Shown piece after piece: positions 22,201 to 32,624 of a DNA stretch of 64,000 nucleotides (positions within the stretch are counted from its first letter, which is position 1; every line of letters begins with the position of its first letter). The translations under genes and the position numbers were made by a program. Source of the DNA: Schizochytrium sp. TIO01 (taxonomy: Eukaryota; Sar; Bigyra; Thraustochytrida; Thraustochytriidae). The notes beneath the pieces were generated by a model. That model searched no databases and was not told where the DNA came from. It saw only the letters and a list, made by a program, of their open reading frames with translations. The stretch is from NCBI GenBank assembly GCA_004764695.1, contig SMSO01000014.1, forward strand, positions 943,148-1,007,147. Direction: 5' to 3'.

Positions 22201-24767
22201 TGGGATGCGCCATGAAAGGCAAGTGCTCTTTGCTCGGGAGTAAAACGAGCTTGTACTGTTGGCTCGCTGAGTTTTTTAATTCTCTCCATATCAACCTCGC
22301 GCTTTCGAGGCGGCGGGGTAGCCTGATCTTTGGTATTCGTAGCTGCGTTTCTTCGAGCATTCTTTCGCATTGTTGACGAAGGAGGCAAAGATACACCATC
22401 AAGATCCTGAAGTGAGGGTAATAGATGAATCATTTGGGCTCTGTAACGATTATTTTGGGCTACAGGATTCTCCTTGAGCCAAAGGTCTTCTAGGTTAACA
22501 TTCAAAGCCAAACCACGAAGTGCCGTTGTTTTTGAAATTTGATTATTACGCAAATCCAGTGATCTCAAGCTTGACAGACCAGCAAGATATGATGCATCCC
22601 GAATGCAGTTGTAGCCTGCACGCAATGCTAGTAGCGAATCCATGCGATCAAGACCTCGAAGTGTTTTAAGTTCGTTATGCGAAACATCAAGAACTTTCAG
22701 AGATGGTAAGGTCTCCGGAAGCAACTCCATATCTAAACGACGGAACGAGTTATACGCTAAATCAAGAGTATGCAGTTGTGAAAAAACGCGCTGAGGTGGG
22801 AAACAACGAATTTCAACGTTTGTACCAAGTATATTGCGACTAGCACGCAACAGGCACAAGGTGCCATCTGCGTCTTGTACGTTTTCAAGACTCTCTTGTA
22901 AGGACTCCAAATCCTTTCCTGAGAAATCGAGTTCTGTAATTGCAACAGATTCGACTTGGCTAAAACTATCCAAACCACTTTCAATGCTCCTTTGTTCCAA
23001 GGGGCTACTAGCCGCTAACTGAAGAAGCCCAAGACGGTCACCTTCACATTCTTCTGCCTCTGTATGCTCACCTTCTTCTTCAACCGCGTCTAGACGACGA
23101 GGTTCATTTTCTGTTAACTCCCGTTCTGAGCGCTTCTTTGATTTCTTTTTCGACCTGGAGGATTTGGAAGACTTGGAAGATTTGGAGTGACGGGATCGCG
23201 AAGATCGTGCGCTGAGCTTGCTTCGATTAGTATCCTTACTAAATTCACTGCTTGATGCAGTAAGTCTGCTTCCTGATGCACTTGTTTTAGAGCTGGCAGT
23301 AGATGGCTCTTCAAATCCTGAGCTCGATTGCGAACGCAAGTGTTCGCTGTCTTCATCCGAACTATCTGATCCCGATCCTGAAGATTCAGACTCTTCACTG
23401 CTAGAGCCGCTACGACTTCGACTGCTATTACTGCTCTCAGATTCAGACTCGGATCCGCTTCCACTTTCGCTTCCAGAATTAGAGTCCTCGTTGCTACTGT
23501 CATTGCTTCCACTGTCTTCATCAGAACTACTGACATCACTTTCACTATCGCTGTGACTGCCACTACTTTGGCTACGACTGCGACTTCCAGATGATCTTGA
23601 AGATGTGCGACTACTTCGGTCATCGTCATCATCATCATCATCACTATCGTCGTAATCCTTGCTTAATACTGAGGACTTATTTCGAACAGAGCCACCTCGA
23701 CTCGGACTGCTTAGTTGTCGACTAGGTGAAGAGACTGTTAATTGTGAGTTTTCTCCAGATAGTTTACTTGGCTCTTCTGAGTCAATTCTACTTAGGGAGC
23801 TTTCAAGTCGAGGGGATTCTTCTGCAATATGTGATGATAACATGCTGCTTTCCATCAGAAGGCCTGAGTCAGGAATTGAAGACCCAATTCTGCTCGTATC
23901 CGCAGCTGATGATTCCTTAAGTTCTGTGTGGTCTTCACCGTCCATGGACAAACCTCGCCATGCATCAGCAGGCTCAACAAGCTTGTACATTTGAATGAGC
24001 TTGATTTCTACATCTCGAACCGAAATCGCAAGCTTTGCATGTGACGTTGGCTCCCCACGAAGTAATAAGATAAGGCGCACAAATGCCCCATAACGCACTA
24101 AACATGGGAGGTCGACAATATCTGCCGTCCGGGAGGAACTTGAGAATGCAGAACCAATACTACTGGAACGTCGTTGCCGAGGAGATCCAAGCGAAGGGCC
24201 CGACTCTACAAGACCAAGTTCCTGCATTGCTTGAAGAACTACGCGGTGGCGAACCTGCTTTTGGAAATACATATCTACAGCTGCACGTACAGAAAGAAGT
24301 CCGCTAATTGCCCACGGAAGACCAATTCGAGGTGGAGCCTCCATATTATCGGGATCAAGAAACCGCAGGAATGCCCATGCACAATTCAGATGTAGATTAG
24401 CATCTGCACCTCGTTCTGCTTGCCGACTCAGGTCCTCAGCAATCTCTTCAGAGATAGCATTACCCTTTATTTGGACTTCCTGAATACATAATACGGCTTG
24501 CTTGCCAAATGCCCACTCCTCCTGGGCCTTGGCGAAAAGTTCTTCCATTAGTTGCACAAGAAGTTTAGCGCCACGGTCCGAGATTCGGTTCTCACGTAAG
24601 TCAAGTTTAGCCACAACAGGGTCACTGCGAAGTGCAGCAACGAGTGCACGGAGGTGAGTATCAGTCAGATCTACTTTACGAAGCGAGAGCACACCACTTC
24701 CCTTCCTTGGCCATTTTGTTGACAGCAGCACGAATCGCTTCACCATGTGATGCAGGTCCAAGCTCAT
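19251..24767 (-). CDS. Giant leucine-rich-repeat protein with acidic Ser-rich linker
   Basis: 1838 codons in one exon. N-terminus: RNI-type LRRs (about 25-110, LRKVDLTDTHLRALVAAL, AKLDLRENRISDRGAKLL), then a helical region. A long low-complexity segment (about 320-560) holds D/E/S runs (a D8 stretch, SGSESGSGSESESESS) ending in SK/KK-rich sequence. A second LRR block of SDS22 type follows (about 605-790: LHTLDLAYNSF, LKVLDVSHNEL, LRSLDLRNNQI, LEDLWLKENPV with a cap-like end). Next come formin-like polyproline stretches (LSPPPPPPSSAPPF, about 1010-1050) and a disordered Ser-rich tail. SDS22-type LRRs with this cap occur in many cilium/centrosome and PP1-binding proteins; the function here is unknown. 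The true N-terminus is doubtful (see 24697-24888). Confidence 0.8.
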   Translation of the reverse strand: MSLDLHHMVKRFVLLSTKWPRKGSGVLSLRKVDLTDTHLRALVAALRSDPVVAKLDLRENRISDRGAKLLVQLMEELFAKAQEEWAFGKQAVLCIQEVQIKGNAISEEIAEDLSRQAERGADANLHLNCAWAFLRFLDPDNMEAPPRIGLPWAISGLLSVRAAVDMYFQKQVRHRVVLQAMQELGLVESGPSLGSPRQRRSSSIGSAFSSSSRTADIVDLPCLVRYGAFVRLILLLRGEPTSHAKLAISVRDVEIKLIQMYKLVEPADAWRGLSMDGEDHTELKESSAADTSRIGSSIPDSGLLMESSMLSSHIAEESPRLESSLSRIDSEEPSKLSGENSQLTVSSPSRQLSSPSRGGSVRNKSSVLSKDYDDSDDDDDDDDRSSRTSSRSSGSRSRSQSSGSHSDSESDVSSSDEDSGSNDSSNEDSNSGSESGSGSESESESSNSSRSRSGSSSEESESSGSGSDSSDEDSEHLRSQSSSGFEEPSTASSKTSASGSRLTASSSEFSKDTNRSKLSARSSRSRHSKSSKSSKSSRSKKKSKKRSERELTENEPRRLDAVEEEGEHTEAEECEGDRLGLLQLAASSPLEQRSIESGLDSFSQVESVAITELDFSGKDLESLQESLENVQDADGTLCLLRASRNILGTNVEIRCFPPQRVFSQLHTLDLAYNSFRRLDMELLPETLPSLKVLDVSHNELKTLRGLDRMDSLLALRAGYNCIRDASYLAGLSSLRSLDLRNNQISKTTALRGLALNVNLEDLWLKENPVAQNNRYRAQMIHLLPSLQDLDGVSLPPSSTMRKNARRNAATNTKDQATPPPRKREVDMERIKKLSEPTVQARFTPEQRALAFHGASQQSPSKRLERAKLDAMLERLAKPRESLGTPEKRRIGLPMPAFGSSEPRHSVIPEIDTSLDSPKRRPNNTSPVHISKSLLTPTNAFRRKTIQGMKDTEEECRREMENIRADARRERRRRTGSFSEKRKKRSPRARLPLTPSRLSRDTTFDVLSPPPPPPSSAPPFQLSPPPPPPSSEAPTLFSQKHPHVARRGQRRGRMAPLSPGFSSPKLEAFSSLHDQGIDDFVQSGRLEDWMADARQQRTMTQTALSVLERISHNKGFSTEQFADYRERLVDVGLWQRLEAPPVQTIDSANAEALGLHREVEIAKAAVRNFVQLLETEPSDSENIANFRDYLMQNGICNANIAGALDENIDFGNAIFTEKQGDISPQNAAGIDTSQIEKSRQAPPPLTQELPNSRFQVQHRFETEQKSPPSPQEDLEAVSPVEVDKKKDKKDEQKLSDSATSLRQNGSKSPQPEAIVQREHDTPLATMSRISSSPSPSSPRSSRMGAISLIKSPSEVTMNSFESSSRITSPVSARQVTGKTGNLSSSQNCQQGTRHRLENEVREESNMIDNTKGSIHNLDSTSQDGTTLPPAVRFEESSISSPTSTADDVSLGSATSKGSRIEDGISFSDGLMKPQQKDSMESLSDAGSVASSVPSPESPALLRPSAISDTQQGVSSTRSNRFPLHDALTLDTAIAKESSVSSSQAPPDSSQAESPPPPPLPVRRAVADEKAISHNEHRPSLDRFSPRTKELDATLSGEEDDSDDDNDDDIDSERGSVQRYSTSSRSSPAQIITRDSQAPAASVVSPPHTGDSELMTPQTPKHQKSFGANNAGLSKSSLPTRHDKDDNDSSNDSDDDSLPPVTSLRPSSSGSGTSSSSGGSSHTHGSGNVGAVASSTTGGVDAASLDERIRQMLAQKGGSSSNSSAPVNVKGGASIVLTSVAGASTQPPRSPLTGESGDSSMPDAAPLLQGSSQLNLDDDDVDNLSDYSGLSDLDDISLPE

Positions 24768-24888
24768 CTACGAAGTTTCTTGCAAAAAAACGCCGCCTTG
24801 CTTCAGGCACATTTACCGTTTGTTTGGTGGGAATCGAGACTTCTTCATTCTTGCCCAGCAGCCTGCTAGACTGTCTCCGCAAGAATTG
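24697..24888 (-). other. Probable N-terminal coding segment of the LRR gene in a shifted frame
   Basis: Upstream of the LRR frame, a second frame runs from ATG 24888 (MQFLRRQSSRLL...) to about 24697 and reads like protein (RRRFFARNFVDELGP, then AIRAAVNKMAKEG). It overlaps the first about 25 codons of the LRR frame, which read poorly there (MVKRFVLLSTKWPRK). The two frames differ by one base. The sequence GGAAGGGAAG near 24698 is where a one-base difference would run KMAKEG straight into SGVLSLRKVDL. An alternative is a short intron: GTAAAT donor after about 24814, with phase-0 acceptors at 24768 or about 24697. Unresolved. Confidence 0.5.
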
Positions 24889-26329
24889 CATGTTTTCAAC
24901 CCTTTTGAAGAAAAACCTAAAACTCTGATCGCTTCTCACTCCCCTGATTTGTTTCGGGAACTCAGAGAGTTTCAAATATTATTGCTTAAGTGCCTTTGCA
25001 GGATGTCTCAATTTTGTGAAGTTATTTTGGAGACCCAAACCGGGGAAATCGATTTGTCCAAATTCTCTACTCTGTGATCCAGACTCCACTCCAAGTTCTC
25101 TCACAATGGCCAGAGTTCTTTTATGCCAAAATATCTCCAGAGTTTCCTGCTTCTCCAAATCCCAAGCTTCACAAGAGCTTGCTCCAAATTCCTGCTTCGC
25201 AGTTCCTCTCTTCGCACTACTGACCTGTCTTACAGTCAATAGTGCTGTTATCAGCGCTGGACGGTTTTAGGCGCGGAGTAGACAAGCCTGCCTTCTTTCG
25301 CACTCCGTCGTGGCTTCTAGCGCGCTCTCGCAGGCGCCACAGAACCTCCCGCCGTGGCGCTGGGGCTACGCGGCGTCTTCCCCGAAGCGCTCGCGCCCTC
25401 GCGATCGCGTTGGAATAAGTCTGCAGCAAGCTTTGCAGACCTGAATATTGTGTAGTAATGAATTCCAATAAAATTCATTCATTTCCTTTTTATTTGTTTC
25501 TTTTTTCATTTGTTTCTTTTTGGTTTCCCTCCTTATTATTCCTTATCTTTCTCTTCAGAAGCACGTTGAGTTCTTTGTGAAAGTCCATGTCCTAGAAAGT
25601 TGGACCCAACAAGCCGCTCAGTTTTTAGTGTAATATTCGATGGATTAAGACACACTGTAGAAGTAGCGAATAGTAGGTGACGAGCCTCGCGATCAAGTTG
25701 CGATGTAACAGTGGTTGGTGGAGCTGGCTTTTCATGAAAGTCAAGGTTTTCTGGGCGCTAGACGGGAGAGAAAGGGTGCAATTGAATATTTGAGCGACCT
25801 GTGGACTTTGGAAAAGGTCTCGCGAGCCAAGCAAAAATATAAGCAGTTGCCGAGAAAAAGGTGTGCATCAGAAAACGTTGTAGTAGGGAAACCTCATATT
25901 GATTACGGCTGAGGGGGGTTCAATTTTATGAGCAATAGACATAAATTTAAATTGATGGCACCTAAAGAATGTCAGGCCTTGGTGAGGAGAGAATGTTTTG
26001 GCTTGTCAGCACGGCGCGTGCTACTTTGAATTGTGACGAGCTTAGCACTGCGGTTTGATGTTTATGAGTTGAATCATATTGACTTGTGATGAAAAGGAAA
26101 ACGTAGGAGTAGTTGACATAGCCATTTATGTAGCTATTGTCAGGTACACGTTAAGCGGTGCATAGCTTTTAAGGTTAAATTAGCAAAGGTATGAAATTTG
26201 GATAATAATGTTATGTACCTTATGTACATGAAGTGAACGAATCGACGAGACGGAGACAAAACAAAGCTTGACCAGAGGTGGATGGTTTAGTAGATATATG
26301 TTGGAGTTCTCTCTAAAGCCGAACCTACA
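24889..26329. other. Intergenic region
   Basis: 5' flank of the LRR gene and 3' flank of the methyltransferase gene. A GC-rich patch at about 25270-25430 is followed by a T-rich tract at 25480-25560. Nothing coding supported. Confidence 0.5.
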
Positions 26330-27489
26330 TTACTCGCTAGGAGGCGCCGTGGCTTTTGCCGGTGTAAAGACCATAATGTAGTTCTCTGTAAGGGACTCGA
26401 TAGTAGGCTCCTCCTTGAGTTCAAGACCAGCAGAGAGAATTTCCGAGCGGAAAGTGTCTTGATCAGCACGAACATGTTGATAGACCCATCCCTTAGGCTT
26501 GTGCCAAATCTTGTCATCATCCCGGTGGAAATCTACCACAACGAGGTGGCCATCAGGCTTAAGGATACGTCGGCAGTGACGCATAATTGTCACCGGGTAA
26601 GTGAGGTGGTGGTACACATCACATACAAAAATAAGATCAGCAGATCCAGAAGGTAAGTTCAGCGTGTCCTCGGGCGAAACAACAACTTCTATGACGGATG
26701 CCATGGTCTCATCAGCTTCGACCTTTCGGCGCATGATTTCGGCAAAGGCATCCGAGATCTCACAAGCATAGACTTTGCCTTTAGGGCCTACTCTCTCTGC
26801 AAAATCCTTCAAGAAAAGCCCAGTGCCAGCACCAAGGTCTACAATCGTAGCATCTTCCTTCGCGCCATACTTGGCCAACATCTCTTGAACCTTGTCTGCG
26901 TTCTTGGCAATGTCACGGCTTTCAGTGTTTTCGAAGATACCCTTTCCCTTACCGTAGGCCTCGTCCAGGCGGTCAGCCTCTTCTTTGGGCTTCAAAAATA
27001 CATTGTTCACGCCCTCGGGAAACATCTGCGTAGACGCAACAGGAAAAATTAATAGCGTGTCCATGATAGTATAGGAAAATTTCCAGTTAGCCTCCAAATG
27101 TTACATGATGCATATCTAAATGATTCATTCACCGATCCCAATGGCTGTCTCTGTCTCCCACAAGTGCTGGCTTCTCCCTACTCCAACATGGTCTATCATG
27201 TTGCCAGATCACTACAATGTCACTGTCAAGACACCTCTCTCCATCTCCCAGCTACAACAAGTTTTTAAATAGTATCTATCCAACCTTAAGCACTTGGGCG
27301 GTTCACTCGTTGCATTTGCATGCTTGCAACTGCGCCACCTACCTCGTTAGAGAAGATCTTCGGCTCCTCCTTGGGGAATTCCTCCATTGTTTCTGTCGCG
27401 GGATCAATCGCGGACTCAGTCGCGGACTCAGTGCGAGCGCGTTTTGCGACCTGCTCCTCTTCCTGCGCAGCCTTGGGTGTATCACTCAT
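26330..27489 (-). CDS. Class I SAM-dependent methyltransferase, two exons
   Basis: Best model: exon 1 27489-27343 (49 codons, MSDTPKAAQ...KIFSNE) and exon 2 27025-26330, joined across a 317-nt intron (GAG/GTAGGT donor, CTACGCAG acceptor, branch-like CTAAC upstream), phase 0 at both sides, 280 residues. Exon 2 carries motif I VDLGAGTGLFLKDFA (SAM-binding Gly loop), CEIS at the end of strand 2, the acidic FVCDVYHHL of motif II/III and LKPDGHLVVVDFH before strand 5. This is the UbiE/Methyltransf_25-like small-molecule type. The substrate is not evident. An unspliced start at 27097 (MEANWKFSYT...) is open but hydrophobic and intron-like. The exon 1 product is acidic and disordered. Confidence 0.8.
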
Positions 27490-28739
27490 GGTTGATCCGA
27501 TCTCTTGCTCGCGCGTTTCTATCTCTTGTAAAACTAGTTTGGATGCTTTTTTTGTATATGAGTGTAGGTAGTACGTGCCTCATCAATAGGTTTGGTAGGA
27601 CTCACATAAAGAAATTACTTACTTAAAGACTCTAGCGGGCAAAGGCAGACATCTCCCCGCATAGTCGGAGTTAATCAATACACGCACATGTGCTGTGAGA
27701 GGTAGTTAATCCTGATATGATAATTAAGTGAAGGTTCACGACTAGGCTGACTTTAACACTCTGGACTAGGAATTAAAGTAACAAGAAGTACCACCATACC
27801 TGGATATCTATCAAAACTATTAAGATGTCTTAACTTGAGAACATTCACATGATGTTTCAGTCATTTGCTAGTTTCTACAGGCTCAACTCGAGACTCAATT
27901 TTGGTCTTTGAAGCATTTCAAAAAGAAAGAGGGTTTTGTAAACAAATGTGAAACCGTAAGTAGTTAATAACATAGTAGATACTAACTATACTACAGCACC
28001 CGCAAAAGTTCACACACCCTATATGCTGTAGTACTAAACACTCATTGAAAGATTCAAGGGGAAAGACCAAATGGTCTAACTAAGGTATACATTTTCTTGC
28101 AAGATAGTGAAATTTGCTGAAGTTCTGTCGACGGGCACAACAAAAAATGTATTCATTCAATTGAGGGGAAAAAAGCGTTTGGAGATGTGCTACCTGATAT
28201 CTCATAGGATCTTGTCTCCTGGCTTGGAGCTGGAACATATATTTGTCAGCAAGTTATTGCCTTTAAAAGTTCACTGGCGAGCAAAATATTTGTGAGTGGC
28301 CACGATGCAATGCTGCTTCAAATATTGATCTGTCTCATAGGCCCGCACAGTATATCTCCCTCCTTTCGATATATTCTGAATCTCCATTTGCTGATATTTG
28401 TGTGGTAAAAGTGCTAAAAGGTTAATCTACAGAATATTTTAATTGGACTGTCCAAAGTTACTCTCAGGAACTTATCAAAACAAATGATTAGGAATACAGT
28501 GTTATTCTGCTTACGACCAACGCTGAGTCTACAAGAATCCACCGCAACAGGCACAGAGTTACGTGCAATGGCTGGAGATAGTATTGTGATCTTTGAAATT
28601 AATACCGGGGCATGGATCATTAGTTTAGCACACTGCTGGTATTCATGAAAGCTTTGATTCAGATAATTCACGTAAGAAAATTTTATTTTTCCAACTGTGA
28701 TAATCAGCCACAAGTGACTATCTATTTTTACCCTGGGCT
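27490..28739. other. Intergenic spacer
   Basis: AT-rich. The 11-mer GTACTACCTAC occurs on the minus strand near 27564-27574, about 75 bp upstream of the methyltransferase ATG. No gene supported. Confidence 0.5.
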
Positions 28740-29858
28740 TTACATAGAGGTACCTGACGCAGAGTTAGAGGAAATGCTATATACATCTCCATCATCCTCA
28801 TCATCAGCTTGCAACTCAGCAAGAATTTTTTCCTTGAGTAGGGCGCGCTCATGCCTTTCTTCACTTGCAAGACTACTTGTGGGTGTAATGGGTTGAATAC
28901 TGCCAGCATTTTGCCAAGCTCGCATGTACGTCGAGTCCATGTTTCCTCTATCTTTAAAGTTGCTATAATTCTCAGAGGAATTGCTCAATTCATTCTCTGC
29001 TTGAAACCAACGTTCTTCAGGTGGATACTCCCGTGCGTCATCGTCCAGATTCTCTTCAATAAAGACAGAGATTATTGGATCTGCGCAGAGACGATCAACT
29101 AGTTCCATAATTTTCATTTGTCTCCGAGCGCGACGAGGAGGCTGATCATCCGGCGGAAAGTCAAGCAAAACAGGCTCTCTTTTGGCCATATTACCGTTCA
29201 TATTGAATTGAGTTGTTCGCGCTGGCTTGGGCTTGGGCTTGGGCTTGGGAACTGGTATCGAACCATTAGGTGAGTGTCCAAATGGCAATTTAGATACCTT
29301 GAAGGGAGCAGGGTGCGTGACTTTATTTGTTTCTTTCCTTGCTTGAATTTTCCGGGCAAGAGCCTTTCGTTCTGATTCCCTGTCCTGAGCACCCATCTCT
29401 CGGAGACTTCGTTCACTCGTTTCTGTCCAAGCATCCCTAAACAAGGTTGGTCGACTACTCTTATCCCCATTGACACGATCCTTAAGTTGTTCATTTTGGT
29501 TTAGCTGATGATGATTACGAGGACGGCCATGTCCCTGATTGCTGTCTCGTTGCCCAAACAGTTGTCTCGAGTCCTCGAATCCTGAGCTAGCTGAACTTGA
29601 TGTCCACTGACCCTCGCTTCGTTTGAGCATCTGTTGCAAATCTACAGCATTTTGTTTTACCTCAGGAGCAGTGCTGTTCACCTGGCGTCCATGATATCCA
29701 CGAGCATATGTTTTCACTGGAGTACTACCTCGAGGCCACAGTTTCGCCTGTGCATCAAGCAACTCCGCCACACTGCCATCATCCGAAAAAGGAAACTTGA
29801 ACATGACATCCTGCCTGCCAAAGCTCCTCGACCTCGGTCTCCTGTGTCTGGACGTCAT
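28740..29858 (-). CDS. Hypothetical basic/disordered protein
   Basis: The frame is open from 30053. The most likely start is the Met at 29858 (MTSRHRRPRSRSFGRQD), which gives 372 residues; the 65 codons further upstream are Arg-rich and lie in GC-rich promoter-like sequence. Not recognised. Visible features: an RS/RR-rich start, FKFPFSDDGSVAELL, a Gln/Asn-rich middle, a charged helix (SERKALARKIQARKE), a PKPKPKPKPA run, a possible conserved patch KIMELVDRLCADPIISVFI, and an acidic end (EKILAELQADDEDDGD). Mostly disordered; the helix with LVDRLCADPIIS may be an interaction motif. Confidence 0.6.
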   Translation of the reverse strand: MTSRHRRPRSRSFGRQDVMFKFPFSDDGSVAELLDAQAKLWPRGSTPVKTYARGYHGRQVNSTAPEVKQNAVDLQQMLKRSEGQWTSSSASSGFEDSRQLFGQRDSNQGHGRPRNHHQLNQNEQLKDRVNGDKSSRPTLFRDAWTETSERSLREMGAQDRESERKALARKIQARKETNKVTHPAPFKVSKLPFGHSPNGSIPVPKPKPKPKPARTTQFNMNGNMAKREPVLLDFPPDDQPPRRARRQMKIMELVDRLCADPIISVFIEENLDDDAREYPPEERWFQAENELSNSSENYSNFKDRGNMDSTYMRAWQNAGSIQPITPTSSLASEERHERALLKEKILAELQADDEDDGDVYSISSNSASGTSM

Positions 29859-31736
29859 CTTCCCAATCCCCCAAAACTTAGATCCAGCCTCCCTAGCTCT
29901 TCGCGGCGCCAGACTTCCCAGTCTCAAGCGCCCGCCTTCATTTTTCTCTGCTCGCTCGCAACCCTGCTCTTCCTTTCGGCGGCGGTTGTCGTGGGTATGG
30001 GTTCGCCGTCGAGCTTCGCGTTGCGCAGCCGGGCTGCAAAACGCGTTGCGCAAATTGGCAGCGGCGAGCGAGCGAGCGTTGGGCCGGCGGCATTCTACAG
30101 TCCAAATGGCGCTGATTTTCAGAGACTTCGGTACAGATTTAAATGCGACATATCCCCTACTGGCGGAAGGGCACTCAGGATGTGGCTAAAGCCAAAGATC
30201 GCCTTCGAAGATCGCTCTGATTTCGTGTCCACCATGATAGCCTCCGTTCCGACTTGAACCTCGCGGCGGGACTTACGAGGGACTAGGCAGTATCTTTGCG
30301 TTCGCGGCTGGCCTCCTGCCCAGATCTGGCGATTGGCAATGCAATTTGAAATCGAGCGCGGAAAAATTGACCAAATCGTCGAGTGTTGTGGCCTTCGAGT
30401 GCAGACTGATTCGAGTTGGTGCTCGTCTTTGAAGTTCTCGTATGGTGATGGATCTCGGGTGCAACTGCAAGCGCCGTGGAGGACAGTGAAGGTAGCACAG
30501 TGTTGGAGGAAGTCGAGATTTCTGCCGAGGACGTCGACAACTTGCCACGAAGGGAACTTGAATATCGGCGCCGAGGTTGATCTCGATCCAAGATTCATGA
30601 GAAGGGTGGATCCAGCTTCGCTTGCAGGGCGTGCAGAAGGCGTCGTCAACTGCGACGGAGAATGAGTGCCTTTGCTGCATGGGTTGGCTAGCCTCGCATG
30701 GTCCAGTCTGACGGTGGCGTTCTCTGGGCTGTTCGATGAATCATTGGACTGGCCAGTTCCAACGCCTATCTCGCCGATCTCGAGAACCCACATTTTAGGA
30801 TTTCCGCTAACCATCGTGAACTTGACGAAGGCACAAACCGATGCGAATCGCTCCATTCCGTGCTTTTCGACGCTCGCCGAAATCTCGCAACTTCGTCGGC
30901 GCCATCAAGCTGTTCTCTTTCCTCGAACCCCCATCCGTGAACCTGAAGCACGCAGTCTTCATCTTGAATTTGCGCTACCTTGCACAAACTCAAAGTTTGG
31001 GCTACGTTGCCGCAATCGTTTTAGAACACCTTTAGCTAAGGCGATCCGATCCATCAAGTTCCTTTTGGCGATCCATACTTTTTATTTGACCAAAGCTTTT
31101 GCTAAACCTCTTCCTAAGTCCAGTGCGGGCTTTTGAAGGTTTTCATCTGCAGAGAACTCCTTCGGCTTTCGGTCTTCGCAGAACTCGCTCTCTCAGAGGC
31201 TGTACTTAGCTAGCGCTTTAAATTGCACCTGCCTAAGAGTTGTTAACACATTGCTAGTGGCACGTGGTTCTTAAGAACTCCGCGTCGAGATAGAATTTCG
31301 CAGGGCAGCAAAACCACAACTCGAGTACCTGGGACTTCGCGAGAGTGAGGTCGTAGTAGTAAGATTGACGTAAAGAGAAGAAGAGCTCGAGCTGATAGTT
31401 GGCGGCGAAGCAGGAGACCGAATCTTTGGGGTACCTGGCACGGTTGACCTTGCGGGAAGTACCTGTCGAAGCAACCTTTGCAGCACTGGCCTAAGTAGGT
31501 ACCTGGTAGTGTTAACGAGGAAAAGTCGTTGGCCAGCACTGGTATTACAGAGGTATTAGGTGCTACAGAGGTAATTTCGTTGACGATTGGAAAGAAGAGC
31601 AGTCGGCAGCAGCTCTGCGAGGTGCAAATCATAAAGTACGCGAAGTAGCGGAGTACTCGAAGCGAAGTTCAACAAAGTTTGACGAAAGGAGTACATAGAG
31701 ATTCGCGCGAGACTGTCGAATTGGGCTTGAGGCAAG
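29859..31736. other. GC-rich region with long overlapping frames, no gene assigned
   Basis: From about 29860 to 31140 the DNA is GC-richer than other spacers and open in several frames on both strands (for example 30119-30856 minus and 30666-31136 plus). None has domain features or a convincing start. It probably includes the 5' regions of the hypothetical gene (-) and inositol oxygenase (+). A CACGTG is at 31261 and GTAGGTA at 31495. Confidence 0.4.
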
Positions 31737-32624
31737 ATGAACGCCCAGGAGCAGGTGCAATTGCAAATTCAGGAGGAGCGCAAACAGGAAAAGCTTAAGG
31801 CTGGTAAAGCCCATGAAGAGTTTCGCAACTATAAGGACTCTAAGCGCCAAGAAACTGTGCAAAGACACTACAAGCTGATGCGTGAGAAACAGACACTCGA
31901 CTTTGTGCGGCGCATGCACAAGAAGTACAACAGCTGCGAGCATGGCGAGATGTCGATTTGGGAGGCCTTCGAAAAACTCAAGGACTATGTGGATTCAAGC
32001 GACCCGGACTCAGACTCTCCTAACCTTGAGCATATGCTGCAAACCGCCGAGCGCATTCGCGCTGATGGCCACCCTGATTGGTTTCAACTGACTGGACTGC
32101 TTCATGACATGGGCAAAATTTGCTTTCTCTGGGGCAACAAGGAAGATGGACAGGAGGGAACTGGAGATGGTGACCAGTGGGCGCTTGGCGGTGACACTTG
32201 GGTTGTTGGATGCCGCATTCCTGACTGCGTGGTATTCCCTGAGTTCAACGAACTCAATCCTGATATGCATGATCCGGAGTTGTCTTCGGAGCTGGGTATC
32301 TACAGTCGTGGCTGTGGATTTGACAACCTTTTGATTGCTTATGGTCATGACGAGTACATGTACCGTATGCTCAAGGCAAACAATACAACGCTTCCTGAGC
32401 AAGCTCTTTCCATGATTCGTTTCCACTCTTGCTACCCCTGGCATAACGCTGGTGCGTACGAGCAATTCATGTCCCCGAAGGACTACGAAACGAAGAAGTG
32501 GGTGCTTCTTTTTAATCAGTACGATCTCTACACCAAGAGCGATGACAAGCCCGACATTGACGCTCTTTGGCCTTACTATCAATCTTTGATTGAGAAGTAC
32601 TTGCCCGCTAAGCTCAAGTGGTAA
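31737..32624 (+). CDS. MIOX: myo-Inositol oxygenase
   Basis: 295 codons, single exon; human MIOX is 285. The di-iron HD-type core is intact: GLLHDMGK (about 119-126), then GDTWVVGCRIPDCVVFPEF, ELGIYSRGCGFDNLLIAYGHDEYMYRML (His-Asp about 204-205), IRFHSCYPWH (about 228-237) and the late Asp in FNQYDLYTK (about 263). The end DIDALWPYYQSLIEKYLP is typical. It oxidises myo-inositol to D-glucuronate with O2 in the cytosol, the first step of inositol breakdown. An N-terminal helix rich in Gln/Lys/Glu (about 1-50) resembles the animal and plant extension. Confidence 0.97.
   Translation: MNAQEQVQLQIQEERKQEKLKAGKAHEEFRNYKDSKRQETVQRHYKLMREKQTLDFVRRMHKKYNSCEHGEMSIWEAFEKLKDYVDSSDPDSDSPNLEHMLQTAERIRADGHPDWFQLTGLLHDMGKICFLWGNKEDGQEGTGDGDQWALGGDTWVVGCRIPDCVVFPEFNELNPDMHDPELSSELGIYSRGCGFDNLLIAYGHDEYMYRMLKANNTTLPEQALSMIRFHSCYPWHNAGAYEQFMSPKDYETKKWVLLFNQYDLYTKSDDKPDIDALWPYYQSLIEKYLPAKLKW

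Noticed and set aside
23114-23644. Long frames on both strands inside the LRR gene
   Set aside because: Shadows of the Ser/Asp-rich linker caused by biased codons; the LRR frame is the only one with domains on both sides.
30119-30856. 245-codon minus-strand frame in the GC-rich block
   Set aside because: Several competing frames are equally open and none shows domain, signal or repeat features.
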